Part shown: one piece after another, positions 17,283-25,946 of the stretch | How the letters are laid out: the number at the start of each line of letters is the position of its first letter | How positions within the stretch are numbered: position 1 is the stretch's first letter | Source: Alg239-R122 sp041746135 | Lineage (GTDB): Bacteria > Pseudomonadota > Alphaproteobacteria > Sphingomonadales > Sphingomonadaceae | NCBI GenBank assembly: GCA_041746135.1 | Contig: JBGTHQ010000023.1 | Coordinates: forward strand, 78,781-142,780 | Length of the DNA: 64,000 nucleotides | Reading direction: 5' to 3' | Program-made: the position numbers and the translations under genes | Notes under the pieces: model-generated | Seen by the model: only the letters and a program-made list of their open reading frames with translations | Database searches by the model: none | Told to the model about the DNA's origin: nothing

Positions 17283-17990
17283 TCACTTAGGCCGCCTGTG
17301 TGGAGAGGGGTCCTCCTTGGCAAGTCGCCGCGCGGTCGTGGCCGTCTGCACAACGAACAGTATGATTAGCAACAGGCCGATTCCGCCCACAAACAAATCG
17401 AATCCATTGAGATTGCCGATGATCGGATTTTCCGGGCCAGCGATAAGCATTGCAATCGTCAGTCCGATCAGGATCAACCTCAGCTCTGTAGGGCCTGCGT
17501 TAAAATAGGAAAGACGCAGCTCACCAAGCACACGAACCGACAGAAATGCGTGAATAGACATTAACAAATAGCCGGCTAGCGCGACCAGCGCGACCGTGAG
17601 TTGGACGTAAGGGCTGAGGCCAATTCCCATAACCACCAGCATGGTCGCAAAGCCATCGCAGCTATGGTCAAGAAAATAGCCGTAACGCGGACGTTCAATC
17701 TTTCGGAACCTCGCAAGACTGCCATCGAGCGAGTCACCAAACCAGTGAATAACATAGCCGAAAATCGACAGCCAAAGCCAGTTGGGATCGATATTGCTCG
17801 CAAGATATCCGCCAAAAACCAGCACAGCGCCCAATATACCCGTCATCGTCAGCATGTCCGGAGTAACCGAAAGAGGCAGTGCGGCACACAATCTATTCAG
17901 TACGCGCCGTTCTATTCGCGCGACCACGTTTTCCTGAATACGCTGGATCGGGGGGGCTGGCACTTTGGAAACGGGATCAATCATCATCAA
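17283..17990 (-). CDS. CDP-alcohol phosphatidyltransferase family protein
   Basis: A 235-residue inner-membrane enzyme with about six helices. The complete CDP-alcohol phosphotransferase motif D-x2-DG-x2-AR-x8-G-x3-D-x3-D is visible in GDSLDGSLARFRKIE...GYFLDHSCDG at about residues 86-114. The family joins a CDP-linked lipid or alcohol to a hydroxyl acceptor to make phospholipids. The acceptor (glycerol-3-phosphate, inositol, serine, choline or other) cannot be read from the motif. It could form a specialised lipid for the exosortase or polysaccharide system next to it, but that is only positional inference. The start is chosen among consecutive ATGs near 17990. Confidence 0.82.
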   Translation of the reverse strand: MMMIDPVSKVPAPPIQRIQENVVARIERRVLNRLCAALPLSVTPDMLTMTGILGAVLVFGGYLASNIDPNWLWLSIFGYVIHWFGDSLDGSLARFRKIERPRYGYFLDHSCDGFATMLVVMGIGLSPYVQLTVALVALAGYLLMSIHAFLSVRVLGELRLSYFNAGPTELRLILIGLTIAMLIAGPENPIIGNLNGFDLFVGGIGLLLIILFVVQTATTARRLAKEDPSPHRRPK

Positions 17991-18333
17991 CTCGCATAAA
18001 TTACATTTAAAAGACTTCCAGTAAGATGTCCAGAAGTGCGATCGCGTCCCAAGCCTTGCAAGCCGCGTACAGATCTGGGCGGAACGACAATTGCCTTTTG
18101 GAAGCGAGCCGATTCAAGGACGAAGATAGGAAATAATGTCAGCCGACGCTTGGATGCCGGGAAAGCTTGCGGGGCGCGTCTTATACTTTATTTGACGCTA
18201 CAAATTTTGCGAAAGCGTTGAGGACTGTTAAGCATATCGCCCATTGTATTGAACAGGGTGCGAAGCAAAGTCACCGCATTTTACCGTGCAATTCCAAAAC
18301 GCTGGAACTGCAAAATTACAATTATTAAAATAA
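17991..18333. other. 343-base gap between the phosphatidyltransferase gene and tRNA-Thr
   Basis: No credible gene was found. The first part must contain the promoter of the minus-strand phosphatidyltransferase gene. The part near 18250-18333 is downstream of the tRNA and shows no clear terminator. This is where base composition changes from the AT-richer polysaccharide region to the GC-rich backbone. Confidence 0.35.
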
Positions 18334-18408
<75 letters not shown>

Positions 18409-18454
18409 CAACCATTTCGACCGCAACCTGTGGCAATGGCTGCGTAAGACGCGG

Positions 18455-18483
18455 CTAATGGGTGGGTGGTCGGTTTTTGTCAA
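18455..18483 (-). promoter_or_regulatory. Probable tRNA-Thr promoter
   Basis: On the minus strand a perfect -35 box TTGACA (18478-18483) is followed after 17 bases by CATTAG (18455-18460), a weak -10. It ends about 47 bases upstream of the tRNA 5' end. The -35 and spacing are good, while the -10 is poor. Confidence 0.45.
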
Positions 18484-18550
18484 GCGATAAGGGATCGTAT
18501 TTCCGCGACGTCTTGCAAAAAGCGATAAATTGCGTCAATCGGATAAAACT

Positions 18551-18691
18551 ATGGCGAAAAACGATACAAAAGAAGAGCGTGCGGCGCGGCTTGCGGATAA
18601 TTTGCGGGCCAATTTGCGGCGGCGCAAGCAGCAAGCGCGCAAAACGCAGGGCACTAATGACAATTCCGGCAATAACGGCTCTAGCGAATAG
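18551..18691 (+). CDS. Small basic helical protein of unknown function
   Basis: A 46-residue frame from ATG at 18551 to TAG at 18689. The protein starts MAKNDTKEERAARLADNL and continues with RANLRRRKQQAR, an amphipathic Arg/Lys-rich helix, and ends in a polar Gly/Asn/Ser tail. I recall short proteins of this type (a run like RAARLADNLRANLRRRK) in many sphingomonad genomes, annotated only as hypothetical. They may bind RNA or ribosomes, which is speculation. No strong ribosome site is seen. It lies between tRNA-Thr and the aminopeptidase gene. Confidence 0.6.
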   Translation: MAKNDTKEERAARLADNLRANLRRRKQQARKTQGTNDNSGNNGSSE

Positions 18692-18771
18692 ATCGACCGG
18701 GCGGCCCTTTTCCAAGAGCACCGCTACATTCGGTAATCAGGCGGGAGCAGTCAGGGCGAAAGTTTTATGTT

Positions 18772-20562
18772 TTAGCCAATCGGAGCACAGGCATTTTCCA
18801 GCCAGGATTTCGCATCGCCTTCCAATTGCGGACCGACGATTTCCAGCGTTTTGGTGTGATAGCTGTTCAGCCATTTCAGTTCCTGCTCGGTCAGCAGCGC
18901 AGGATCGACCAGATGGCGATCGATTGGCGCAAACGTCAGCGTTTCAAAACCCATCACCTGTTGTTCCGCGCCTTCGATCTCGCGCCGTTCGACCAGCACC
19001 AGATTTTCGATGCGAATGCCGTATTCGCCCGCTTTGTAATAGCCCGGCTCGTTCGAACAGATCATGCCGGGCACTAGAGGCTCATTCATGCCGCCATAGC
19101 TGGCAATCCGCTGGGGGCCTTCGTGAACGGCGAGATAGCTGCCGACGCCGTGTCCCGTGCCGTGGGCGTAATCGACCCCATCGGCCCACAGGAACTGCCG
19201 CGCCAGTACGTCGAGCTGTCCGCCCGCCGTGCCTTTGGGAAAGACGGCGCAATCGAGCGCGATATGACCCTTAAGCACCTGGGTGAAGCGTTTCTTCATG
19301 TCATCGGTAGGCGTGCCGACGATCATGGTGCGGGTGACGTCGGTAGTACCGTCGAGATACTGCCCCCCCGAATCCACGAGATACATGCCGTCCATCGTAA
19401 TGGGCTTGTTTGTTTCCTCGCTGACCTTGTAATGGCATAGCGCCCCGTTCGACGTTGCGCCGGAAATCGTGTCGAAGCTGAGATCCTTGAGCGCCGGATT
19501 TTGCTGGCGAAATTCCTGCAATTTGGCCGCGACCGACAGTTCGTCCTGACCGCCCTTGGGCGCTTCGACCGAAAACCAGTGCAGGAATTTGGACAACGAC
19601 GCGCCGTCACGGGCATGCGCGTCTCGGCTGCCCTGCATCTCGGCCGGATTCTTGATCGCCTTGGCCAGTACGGAGGGGTCGCGTTTGCGGCTGATGTCCG
19701 CACCCACTGCGCGCAGCCGTTCGAAAATTGCCGCCGCCGCACGTTCGGGATCGACGCCAACTTTCTTGCCCTTCAGCGTCTCCAACTCCTGCTCGAACGC
19801 GTCATAATCGTGCAAGGCGACCTGGTTGCCCAGATGCGCCCGAACCTCGTCGGTCAGCTTTTCGGGTGCGACGAACAGGTCGGCATGACCGCTCTTATGC
19901 ACGATCGCATGCGCCAGCGAGACGGGCGTGTGGGTGATATCGTCGCCGCGAATGTTGAACAGCCACGCGACCGAATCGAGCGCATTGACGATGGTGGCGT
20001 CGAGCCCTTCGGCTTCGAGCCATTTGGCAATATCCTCGCGTTTTTCCTCATGCGATTTACCGGCATATTCAAGCGGGTGGACTTTCATTTTCGCGGGCGA
20101 GCGTTCGGGCTGCGCATCCCAGATCGCGTCGATCGGGTTGCTGTCTAGCGAAACCGCCGACGCGCCGCGTGCCTTCAGATTGTCGCCCAGTTCCCGTGCC
20201 CAATCATTGGTATGCAGCCAGCCGTCATAGCCGATTTTCTGGCCTTGCGCCGCATTTGCCTTGAACCAGTCCATCATGCTTTGCTCGGACGTTCCGACAT
20301 ATTCGTAAAGTTTGCCGTCGACCTGATCGCGGACCTGAATGGTGTAGCGTCCATCGGTAAAGATCGCGGCCTTATCCTGCATCACCACAGCAGCGCCCGC
20401 GCTGCCCTTGAAACCGGTCAGCCATTCCAGCCTTTGCGCATAGCTGCCGACATATTCGCTCATATGCTCGTCGCTGATCGGAATGATAAATCCGTCCAGC
20501 CCACGTTTTTTAAGCGTTTCGCGCAAGGCGAACAGGCGGGCTTCGTAAGTGGACATGAGCAT
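18772..20562 (-). CDS. Aminopeptidase P family (Xaa-Pro aminopeptidase, M24B)
   Basis: A 596-residue protein, the long three-domain form of aminopeptidase P. Two creatinase-like N-terminal domains span about residues 1-300 and the C-terminal pita-bread metallopeptidase domain about 310-560. Metal ligands and neighbours are visible: VDSGGQYLDGTTDVTRT (two Asp), AHGTGHGVGSYLAVHEGP (His), SNEPGYY (Glu) and GIRIENLVLV (Glu). It removes an N-terminal residue before proline in the cytosol. The start is set at ATG 20562 because GGAG lies 7 bases upstream. A longer frame to 20637 has no ribosome site and an unusual extension. Confidence 0.93.
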   Translation of the reverse strand: MLMSTYEARLFALRETLKKRGLDGFIIPISDEHMSEYVGSYAQRLEWLTGFKGSAGAAVVMQDKAAIFTDGRYTIQVRDQVDGKLYEYVGTSEQSMMDWFKANAAQGQKIGYDGWLHTNDWARELGDNLKARGASAVSLDSNPIDAIWDAQPERSPAKMKVHPLEYAGKSHEEKREDIAKWLEAEGLDATIVNALDSVAWLFNIRGDDITHTPVSLAHAIVHKSGHADLFVAPEKLTDEVRAHLGNQVALHDYDAFEQELETLKGKKVGVDPERAAAAIFERLRAVGADISRKRDPSVLAKAIKNPAEMQGSRDAHARDGASLSKFLHWFSVEAPKGGQDELSVAAKLQEFRQQNPALKDLSFDTISGATSNGALCHYKVSEETNKPITMDGMYLVDSGGQYLDGTTDVTRTMIVGTPTDDMKKRFTQVLKGHIALDCAVFPKGTAGGQLDVLARQFLWADGVDYAHGTGHGVGSYLAVHEGPQRIASYGGMNEPLVPGMICSNEPGYYKAGEYGIRIENLVLVERREIEGAEQQVMGFETLTFAPIDRHLVDPALLTEQELKWLNSYHTKTLEIVGPQLEGDAKSWLENACAPIG

Positions 20563-20666
20563 AGCGGGACTCCAAACTTCTTGAATTAAAAGGTTGCCCC
20601 CTACATAAGTGGTTACAGGCAATTTTTCCAGCCGCATCTTTATGTGATCAGGGGAGCGAACGCTTT

Positions 20667-22862
20667 ATGAACCGCATGTTTTTTACCGCATCCGTTATTG
20701 CTGCGGGCCTGCTTGTCCCCCAGATCGTTATAGCCGAGGAACTTCAGGATATTATGTCAGACACCCCCAAAAGTGTATCCGTACCGAACGCATCTTCTTC
20801 GCAAATGCGCCTGGGACCGCCTATGGCCGAACGTCGTCCGCATAGCTATGAGCGGCACGGCATTACGGTAGAGGATCCGTATTTCTGGCTGAAAGACCAG
20901 AGCTATCCGAAAGTCGATGACGCAGATGTGCTTAAATATCTCGAACAGGAAAATGCCTATTTCGAATACCAGATGAAGGGTCAGGAGAAGCTCACAGAAA
21001 CTTTGTTCGAGGAAATGAAAGGCCGGGTCAAAGAAGATGACAGCTCGGTCCCGCAGAAGGATGGCGACTGGCTCTATTGGGTCGAATATGACAAGGGCGC
21101 GCAGTATAAGAAATGGTATCGCAAACCGATTGCGGGCGGTGACAAAGTGCTGATCCTCGACGAAACCGAACTGGCCAAAGATGTGGAATATTTCCGCCTT
21201 GGCGGTTTTTCGGTGAGTCCGGATGGCAAGCTGCTTGCCTATTCGACCGATACCAACGGGTCGGAGCGGTTCGATGCACGGTTCAAGAATCTCGAAACTG
21301 GCGGGCTGCTTGAAGACATGATCCCGGGTACGCTGTCCAGTCTGGTCTGGTCGAGCGATTCGAAATCGCTGGTCTACGGCCTTGCCAACGAAAACTGGCG
21401 CACCGACAATGCGCGGCTGCACGTGATCGGCACGCCATTCGCCAGCGATGTCGAGTTGTATCACGAGGATGATGACGGGTTCCGCGTCGATGTCGGGCTG
21501 ACATCTTCCGAAAAATATATCATTATTGCGGTCGGCGACAATGAAACCAGCGAAGTGCGGCTGGTTGATGCGACCAATCCCGCAGGCAAACAGATTCTGA
21601 TCCGGCCGCGCAAAAAGGGCGTCGAATATGCCGCCGACGAGCATGACGGCATGCTTTTCATCCATACCAATGACGATCATATCAATTTCCGGCTCGCCAC
21701 CGCGCCCATTGACGATATGGGGACATGGACGACTTTGATCCCCGGCAGCGACGATTTCTACATGACCGATGCCGAGACCTATAAGAATTTCTATGTGGTC
21801 GAAGGCCGCGAGAACGGGCTCGATCAGATTCAGGTACGCTATTATAACGATCCGGCGCGGGTGGAAACCATCGCGTTTCCAGAGGCCAGCTATAATGCGT
21901 GCCTGTCCAACAATCCCGAATACGACACGCAAAAACTGCGCATCGCGTATGAATCGATGGTCACGCCGGACACAGTCTATGACTATGACGTGGCGGCCAA
22001 ATCGTTGGAAACGCTCAAAGTGCAGGAAATACCTTCGGGTTACGATGCCGGCCAGTATCGCACCGAACGGGTGATGATCGCGGCGCGCGACGGCGCGATA
22101 GTGCCGGTATCGCTGGTCTATAAAAAGGGCACCAAACTCGACGGCAGCGCGCCGCTGCACCTCTATGCCTATGGCGCATATGGCTATGCCATTCCGCCCA
22201 ATTTCTCGACCACCCGGCTGTCGCTGGTCGATCGCGGCTTTATTTATGCTATCGCGCATATTCGCGGCGGCGACGATCTGGGCCGGCAATGGTATCTCGA
22301 CGGCAAGCTGAAAAAACGCACCAATACGTTCAACGATTTCGTCGATGTGGCGCGCGGACTGGCGGACAAGAAATATACCTCGCTCGGCCGGATTACCGCT
22401 TCGGGAGGATCGGCGGGCGGCGAGCTGATGGGCGCAATCGTCAACAGCGATCCCGAAATATGGGGCGCGGTCGCAGCGCACGTGCCGTTTGTCGATGTGC
22501 TCAATACAATGCTTGACGAAAACCTGCCGCTGACGCCAGGCGAGTGGCCCGAATGGGGCAATCCGGTGATCGACAAGGAAGCGTTTCTGCTACTGCAAAG
22601 CTATTCGCCTTATGACAATGTCAAGGCGCATGCCTATCCACCGCTGCTGATTACTGGCGGGCTGAACGATCCGCGCGTGACTTATTGGGAGCCCGCCAAA
22701 TGGGCTGCCAAGCTGCGCGCGACCAAGACGGACGACAATCTGCTGCTGCTCAAGACCAATATGGGCGCGGGCCATGGCGGCAAGTCGGGCCGGTTCGACA
22801 GTCTGAAGGAAACGGCGGAGGAATTTGCGTTTCTGTTGTGGCAGATGGGGATGACGGAGTAA
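20667..22862 (+). CDS. S9 family peptidase, oligopeptidase B-like, probably exported
   Basis: A 731-residue serine peptidase. An N-terminal signal peptide (about residues 1-23, ending VIA|EE) suggests the periplasm, unlike cytosolic E. coli PtrB. A seven-bladed propeller domain (about 75-450) begins after HSYERHGITVEDPYFWLKD. The catalytic domain has ASGGSAGGELMGA (Ser), GGLNDPRVTYWEP (Asp) and GHGGKSGRF (His), all in the oligopeptidase B arrangement. It would hydrolyse short peptides, mainly after basic residues in the classic family. GGGGAG upstream of ATG 20667 supports the start. It is divergent from the aminopeptidase gene, so two peptidases share one promoter region. Confidence 0.92.
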   Translation: MNRMFFTASVIAAGLLVPQIVIAEELQDIMSDTPKSVSVPNASSSQMRLGPPMAERRPHSYERHGITVEDPYFWLKDQSYPKVDDADVLKYLEQENAYFEYQMKGQEKLTETLFEEMKGRVKEDDSSVPQKDGDWLYWVEYDKGAQYKKWYRKPIAGGDKVLILDETELAKDVEYFRLGGFSVSPDGKLLAYSTDTNGSERFDARFKNLETGGLLEDMIPGTLSSLVWSSDSKSLVYGLANENWRTDNARLHVIGTPFASDVELYHEDDDGFRVDVGLTSSEKYIIIAVGDNETSEVRLVDATNPAGKQILIRPRKKGVEYAADEHDGMLFIHTNDDHINFRLATAPIDDMGTWTTLIPGSDDFYMTDAETYKNFYVVEGRENGLDQIQVRYYNDPARVETIAFPEASYNACLSNNPEYDTQKLRIAYESMVTPDTVYDYDVAAKSLETLKVQEIPSGYDAGQYRTERVMIAARDGAIVPVSLVYKKGTKLDGSAPLHLYAYGAYGYAIPPNFSTTRLSLVDRGFIYAIAHIRGGDDLGRQWYLDGKLKKRTNTFNDFVDVARGLADKKYTSLGRITASGGSAGGELMGAIVNSDPEIWGAVAAHVPFVDVLNTMLDENLPLTPGEWPEWGNPVIDKEAFLLLQSYSPYDNVKAHAYPPLLITGGLNDPRVTYWEPAKWAAKLRATKTDDNLLLLKTNMGAGHGGKSGRFDSLKETAEEFAFLLWQMGMTE

Positions 22863-22868
22863 CCGGCG

Positions 22869-23480
22869 TTGGAGATCCGCAACATCGTCTTCGACATCGG
22901 CAATGTCGTGGTTCCCTGGGATCCTCATGGAATTACTCGTACCGCGCTGGGTGACGCTCGAGTCGACGATCCTGAATTTCGCTCACCTTTGGTGGCTAGC
23001 CCGACTTGGCTAGCGGTCAATCGAGGCGAGCATTCGCTGGAAGTGGCGAAGCAGCGCTTCATGGCCGAACACGGGTTGACCTCTAGCGAGATCGACAGGC
23101 TCTATGCGGTGCTGATGGACAGCATGGTCCTGATCGAGGATACACAAATGCTCATGCAGGAGTTGGTCGATGCAGGTTATCGGTTGTTTGCCATCACCGA
23201 CAACGTGCGCGAGATCGTCGCTCACCTGAAAGCACGACACGATTTCTGGCCGATGTTTGAATATGCCGCCGTTTCGGCCGAGCTAGGGTTGCTTAAGCCC
23301 GATGCGCGCATCTACCGTCACCTGCTCGAGGAGGCGTCGCTCATTCCAAGCGAATCCGTGTTTTTCGACGACGTGCCTGCCAATGTCGCAGGTGCAGAAG
23401 CGGTCGGAATGGTCGGGCGGGTCTTCACCGATGCCAACACGGCGCGCGGTGACCTGACGGCGCTGGGCATTGAACTGTAG
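22869..23480 (+). CDS. HAD superfamily hydrolase (HAD-IA type)
   Basis: A 203-residue soluble protein with HAD motif I in IVFDIGNVVVPWDP (nucleophile region at residues 6-12). A helical cap, motif II FAITDN, motif III LLKPD (Lys) and motif IV SVFFDDVPANVAGA follow. Motif I reads DIGNV rather than DxDGT, with Gly-Asn in the general acid position. That pattern is common in YihX-like sugar-phosphate phosphatases. The likely activity is phosphatase on a small phosphorylated metabolite. The start is TTG at 22869, with GGAG inside the end of the preceding peptidase gene 6 bases upstream, so translation is probably coupled. Confidence 0.82.
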   Translation: MEIRNIVFDIGNVVVPWDPHGITRTALGDARVDDPEFRSPLVASPTWLAVNRGEHSLEVAKQRFMAEHGLTSSEIDRLYAVLMDSMVLIEDTQMLMQELVDAGYRLFAITDNVREIVAHLKARHDFWPMFEYAAVSAELGLLKPDARIYRHLLEEASLIPSESVFFDDVPANVAGAEAVGMVGRVFTDANTARGDLTALGIEL

Positions 23481-23487
23481 CGCGGCA

Positions 23488-23886
23488 ATGTCCGAACCGT
23501 TTCGCCGAACCTTTATCGCCACACCGGCTCATATCGACGAACTCGGCCACGTCAACAACGCGGTATGGGTGCAGTGGATTCAGGATATGGCGACCGCGCA
23601 TTGGCAGGCCGTGGCCGATCCTGCACATGTGGAGGCCTATATCTGGGTCGTGATCCGGCACGAGATCGATTATAAAGGCAATATCGTCGCGGGCGAGAGC
23701 GTTGTGGGTCGTACATGGATACCCGGCACACCCAAAGGCGCGCGTTTTGCGCGCAATGCCGAATTTATCGGCGACGATGGCAAGATCAAGGTGCAGGCGC
23801 TGACATGGTGGGCGATGATCGACCGCTTGGCGCAACGGCCCGCGCGGGTCACGCGGGAAATCGCCGCGCCTTTCGTAAAGGATTAA
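23488..23886 (+). CDS. Acyl-CoA thioesterase (4HBT hotdog fold)
   Basis: A protein of about 132 residues with the 4-hydroxybenzoyl-CoA thioesterase pattern HIDELGHVNNAVWVQWIQDM near the N-terminus. The Asp/His/Asn of this segment is the active-site region. The rest, HEIDYKGNIVAGESVVGRTW, fits the hotdog fold of YbgC/YneP-like enzymes. It should hydrolyse acyl-CoA in the cytosol. ATG at 23488 lies 8 bases after the HAD gene stop. A TTG at 23470 inside that gene is an alternative. Its stop codon overlaps the stop of the converging small membrane protein gene in the shared sequence TTAA. Confidence 0.85.
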   Translation: MSEPFRRTFIATPAHIDELGHVNNAVWVQWIQDMATAHWQAVADPAHVEAYIWVVIRHEIDYKGNIVAGESVVGRTWIPGTPKGARFARNAEFIGDDGKIKVQALTWWAMIDRLAQRPARVTREIAAPFVKD

Positions 23887-24167
23887 CGCCTGTCGCGCCG
23901 CGCCTGGAGAAAACGGCCCAGCGCAAAGCCCGCTAGAAACACGCCGCCATGCACGGCAAACGAGATCGCGAATTTTTGGAGCAGCACTTCGAAGCTCCAT
24001 ATCTCGCTGGCGGTGACGCCGGCAAAGATCATGCTGCTGGCGATATGGCTGGTATCGAGCAGAACCATGATGGCCGCGATCGCAGCCAGTCCGGCAAAAT
24101 GCGCGCCGCGCAGCGCAGCCAGTTGCGTCGCTGCGCCGAAAATGATTACCAGTATAAATATACCCAT
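23883..24167 (-). CDS. Small membrane protein of unknown function
   Basis: A 94-residue protein with three hydrophobic segments (about residues 2-20, 25-45 and 68-88) and a basic C-terminus ending ARRDRR. I do not recognise the family. It starts 9 bases after the stop of the acyl-CoA ligase gene in the same direction and is therefore probably in that operon. Confidence 0.65.
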   Translation of the reverse strand: MGIFILVIIFGAATQLAALRGAHFAGLAAIAAIMVLLDTSHIASSMIFAGVTASEIWSFEVLLQKFAISFAVHGGVFLAGFALGRFLQARRDRR

Positions 24168-24176
24168 GGTTTGGCT

Positions 24177-25847
24177 CTAACTCACATTTTCCTGCAAACG
24201 CAGAGCTTTGCGATCGAGTTTGCCGATCATTGTCTTGGGCAGTTCGATGCGTATTTCCACGGATTTGACACGTTCGTGCTTGCCAAGCCTGGGATTGAGC
24301 CATTGCTTGAGCGCGTCGCCGTCGACTTCTGCGCCGTCTTCCAGCGTTACAAACGCTTTGGGTATTTCGCCGCGATAGGGGTCGGGTACGCCAATGACCA
24401 GAGCTTCCTTTACACCGTCGTGACGGACGAGAACTTCCTCGATCTGGCTCGGAAAAACCTTGAAACCGCCGACGGCGATCATGTCCTTGATGCGGTCGAC
24501 GATCTTGATATAGCCCTCGTCATCGATCACCGCGACGTCGCCGGTGCGCAGGAACTTGCCGATGAACACGTCCCTGTCGGCATCGGGGCGGTTCCAATAG
24601 CCTTTCATCACCTGCGGTCCGGAAAAAATGAGCTCGCCCGGTTCGCCTTTTGCCACCGACTTTGACGGGTCTTCCTTGTCGACCAGCCGCACCTCGGTGC
24701 CGGGCAGGGGGTGGCCGATCGTGCCGGTCTTGCTCAGCCCTTCATACGGGTTGGTCGATACCACACCGCTGCTTTCTGTCAGGCCATAGCCTTCGACCAA
24801 AACGGCGCCGGTGCGCGTCTCGAACTTGTGCTTGAGCTCGCCCGACATCGGTGCACCGCCAGAAATGCACACGCGGAGGCTGGAAAAATCGGTCTTGTCG
24901 ATCTGTGGACTGTCGAGCAAAGCCTGATACATGGTCGGCACGCCCGGCAGGGCGGTCACCTTGGTGCGGTCGATCGCTTTCAGCGCCTGCACCGCATCGA
25001 AACGCGGCAGCATCACGATTTCGCCGCCATTCAACACGGTACGGTTGAGCACGCAGGTATTGGCGAATACGTGAAAAAAAGGCAGGGCGCCCAAAATGCG
25101 GTCCTCGCCGGTCGCGTGATGTGGGTCGATCAGGTTCACCTGCCGCGCATTGGCCGTCAGGTTCTGGTGCGTCAGGATCGCGCCCTTTGGAGTGCCGGTG
25201 GTGCCGCCGGTATATTGCAGTACGGCGGGATCTTCGCGCGGATCGATATCTGACACAGCGTAATCGCCATCATTGTCGATCAGGGCGGCAAAGCTGGAAA
25301 TGCGCTCGTCATCGGGGATGGCGGCTTCTTCGCTGCGCTTGAACAGGCGGTAGAGGACGGATTTCGTCATCGGCAAGGCTTCGGCGACCGATCCGACGAT
25401 CACGCGCTCGAGCGAGCTGTTATCGAGCACCTTGAGCGCGGTCGGCAGCAACGCCTTGGCCGACAGCGTCACCAGTATCTTCGTCCCGCTATCCTCGACC
25501 TGATGCGCCAGCTCGTCTGGCGTATAGAGCGGTGAGAAATTGACGATCGTGGCCCCGGCGGCAAGTGCTCCGTAATAGACCGCGACATATTGCGGGACAT
25601 TGGGCAGGAACAGCCCGACCCGGTCGCCGCGGCCCACGCCCATGTCCTGAAAACCCCTCGCGACCTGTTCCGCGGTGGCGGCAACCGACATATAGCTGTA
25701 TTTGCGGCCCATGAAATCGAGCAAAGGCATGCCGTTCAGCCGCCGCGCGCTGTCAAAAAACATGTCGGGCAAAGTCATCGGTTCGAATGTATGTTCCCAA
25801 GCGACCGGATGGTTATAGTGCGTTTTCCAGATGGGATCGTCAGTCAT
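24177..25847 (-). CDS. fadD: Long-chain fatty acid--CoA ligase (FadD-like)
   Basis: A 556-residue ANL-superfamily enzyme. The AMP-binding P-loop YTGGTTGTPKGAILTHQN, the motif VEGYGLTESSG, and FLRTGDVAVIDDEGYIKIVDRIKDM of the hinge are intact. The catalytic Lys lies in KTMIGKLDRKAL near the C-terminus. It activates fatty acids to acyl-CoA via acyl-AMP at the inner membrane. The MBL-fold gene lies upstream in the same direction and the small membrane gene downstream. An inverted repeat at 25878-25895 lies about 31-48 bases upstream of the ATG, where a repressor could act. No clear ribosome site is seen. Confidence 0.92.
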   Translation of the reverse strand: MTDDPIWKTHYNHPVAWEHTFEPMTLPDMFFDSARRLNGMPLLDFMGRKYSYMSVAATAEQVARGFQDMGVGRGDRVGLFLPNVPQYVAVYYGALAAGATIVNFSPLYTPDELAHQVEDSGTKILVTLSAKALLPTALKVLDNSSLERVIVGSVAEALPMTKSVLYRLFKRSEEAAIPDDERISSFAALIDNDGDYAVSDIDPREDPAVLQYTGGTTGTPKGAILTHQNLTANARQVNLIDPHHATGEDRILGALPFFHVFANTCVLNRTVLNGGEIVMLPRFDAVQALKAIDRTKVTALPGVPTMYQALLDSPQIDKTDFSSLRVCISGGAPMSGELKHKFETRTGAVLVEGYGLTESSGVVSTNPYEGLSKTGTIGHPLPGTEVRLVDKEDPSKSVAKGEPGELIFSGPQVMKGYWNRPDADRDVFIGKFLRTGDVAVIDDEGYIKIVDRIKDMIAVGGFKVFPSQIEEVLVRHDGVKEALVIGVPDPYRGEIPKAFVTLEDGAEVDGDALKQWLNPRLGKHERVKSVEIRIELPKTMIGKLDRKALRLQENVS

Positions 25848-25877
25848 GTTCGAGGAGTGACCTGTTCGCTTTGTTAA

Positions 25878-25895
25878 ACTTACACGAGGGTAAGT
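25878..25895 (-). promoter_or_regulatory. Candidate operator upstream of fadD
   Basis: ACTTAC (25878-25883) and GTAAGT (25890-25895) form a perfect inverted repeat with a 6-base spacer, 31-48 bases upstream of the minus-strand fadD start. The position suits an operator or activator site, possibly of a MerR- or TetR-type fatty acid regulator. The regulator itself is not in the window. Confidence 0.45.
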
Positions 25896-25946
25896 GGGAA
25901 TAAAGACGAGGGCAAGGCGAGAATCCTTACCGTCTTCGAAAGAGAA

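Noticed and set aside
18036..18221. 61-codon frame between the phosphatidyltransferase gene and tRNA-Thr
   Set aside because: No ribosome site, no family features and unusual composition; probably chance.
20757..22481. 574-codon open frame on the minus strand opposite the oligopeptidase B-like gene
   Set aside because: It is the mirror of a GC-rich coding sequence with biased third positions; the protein has no family features and no ribosome site.
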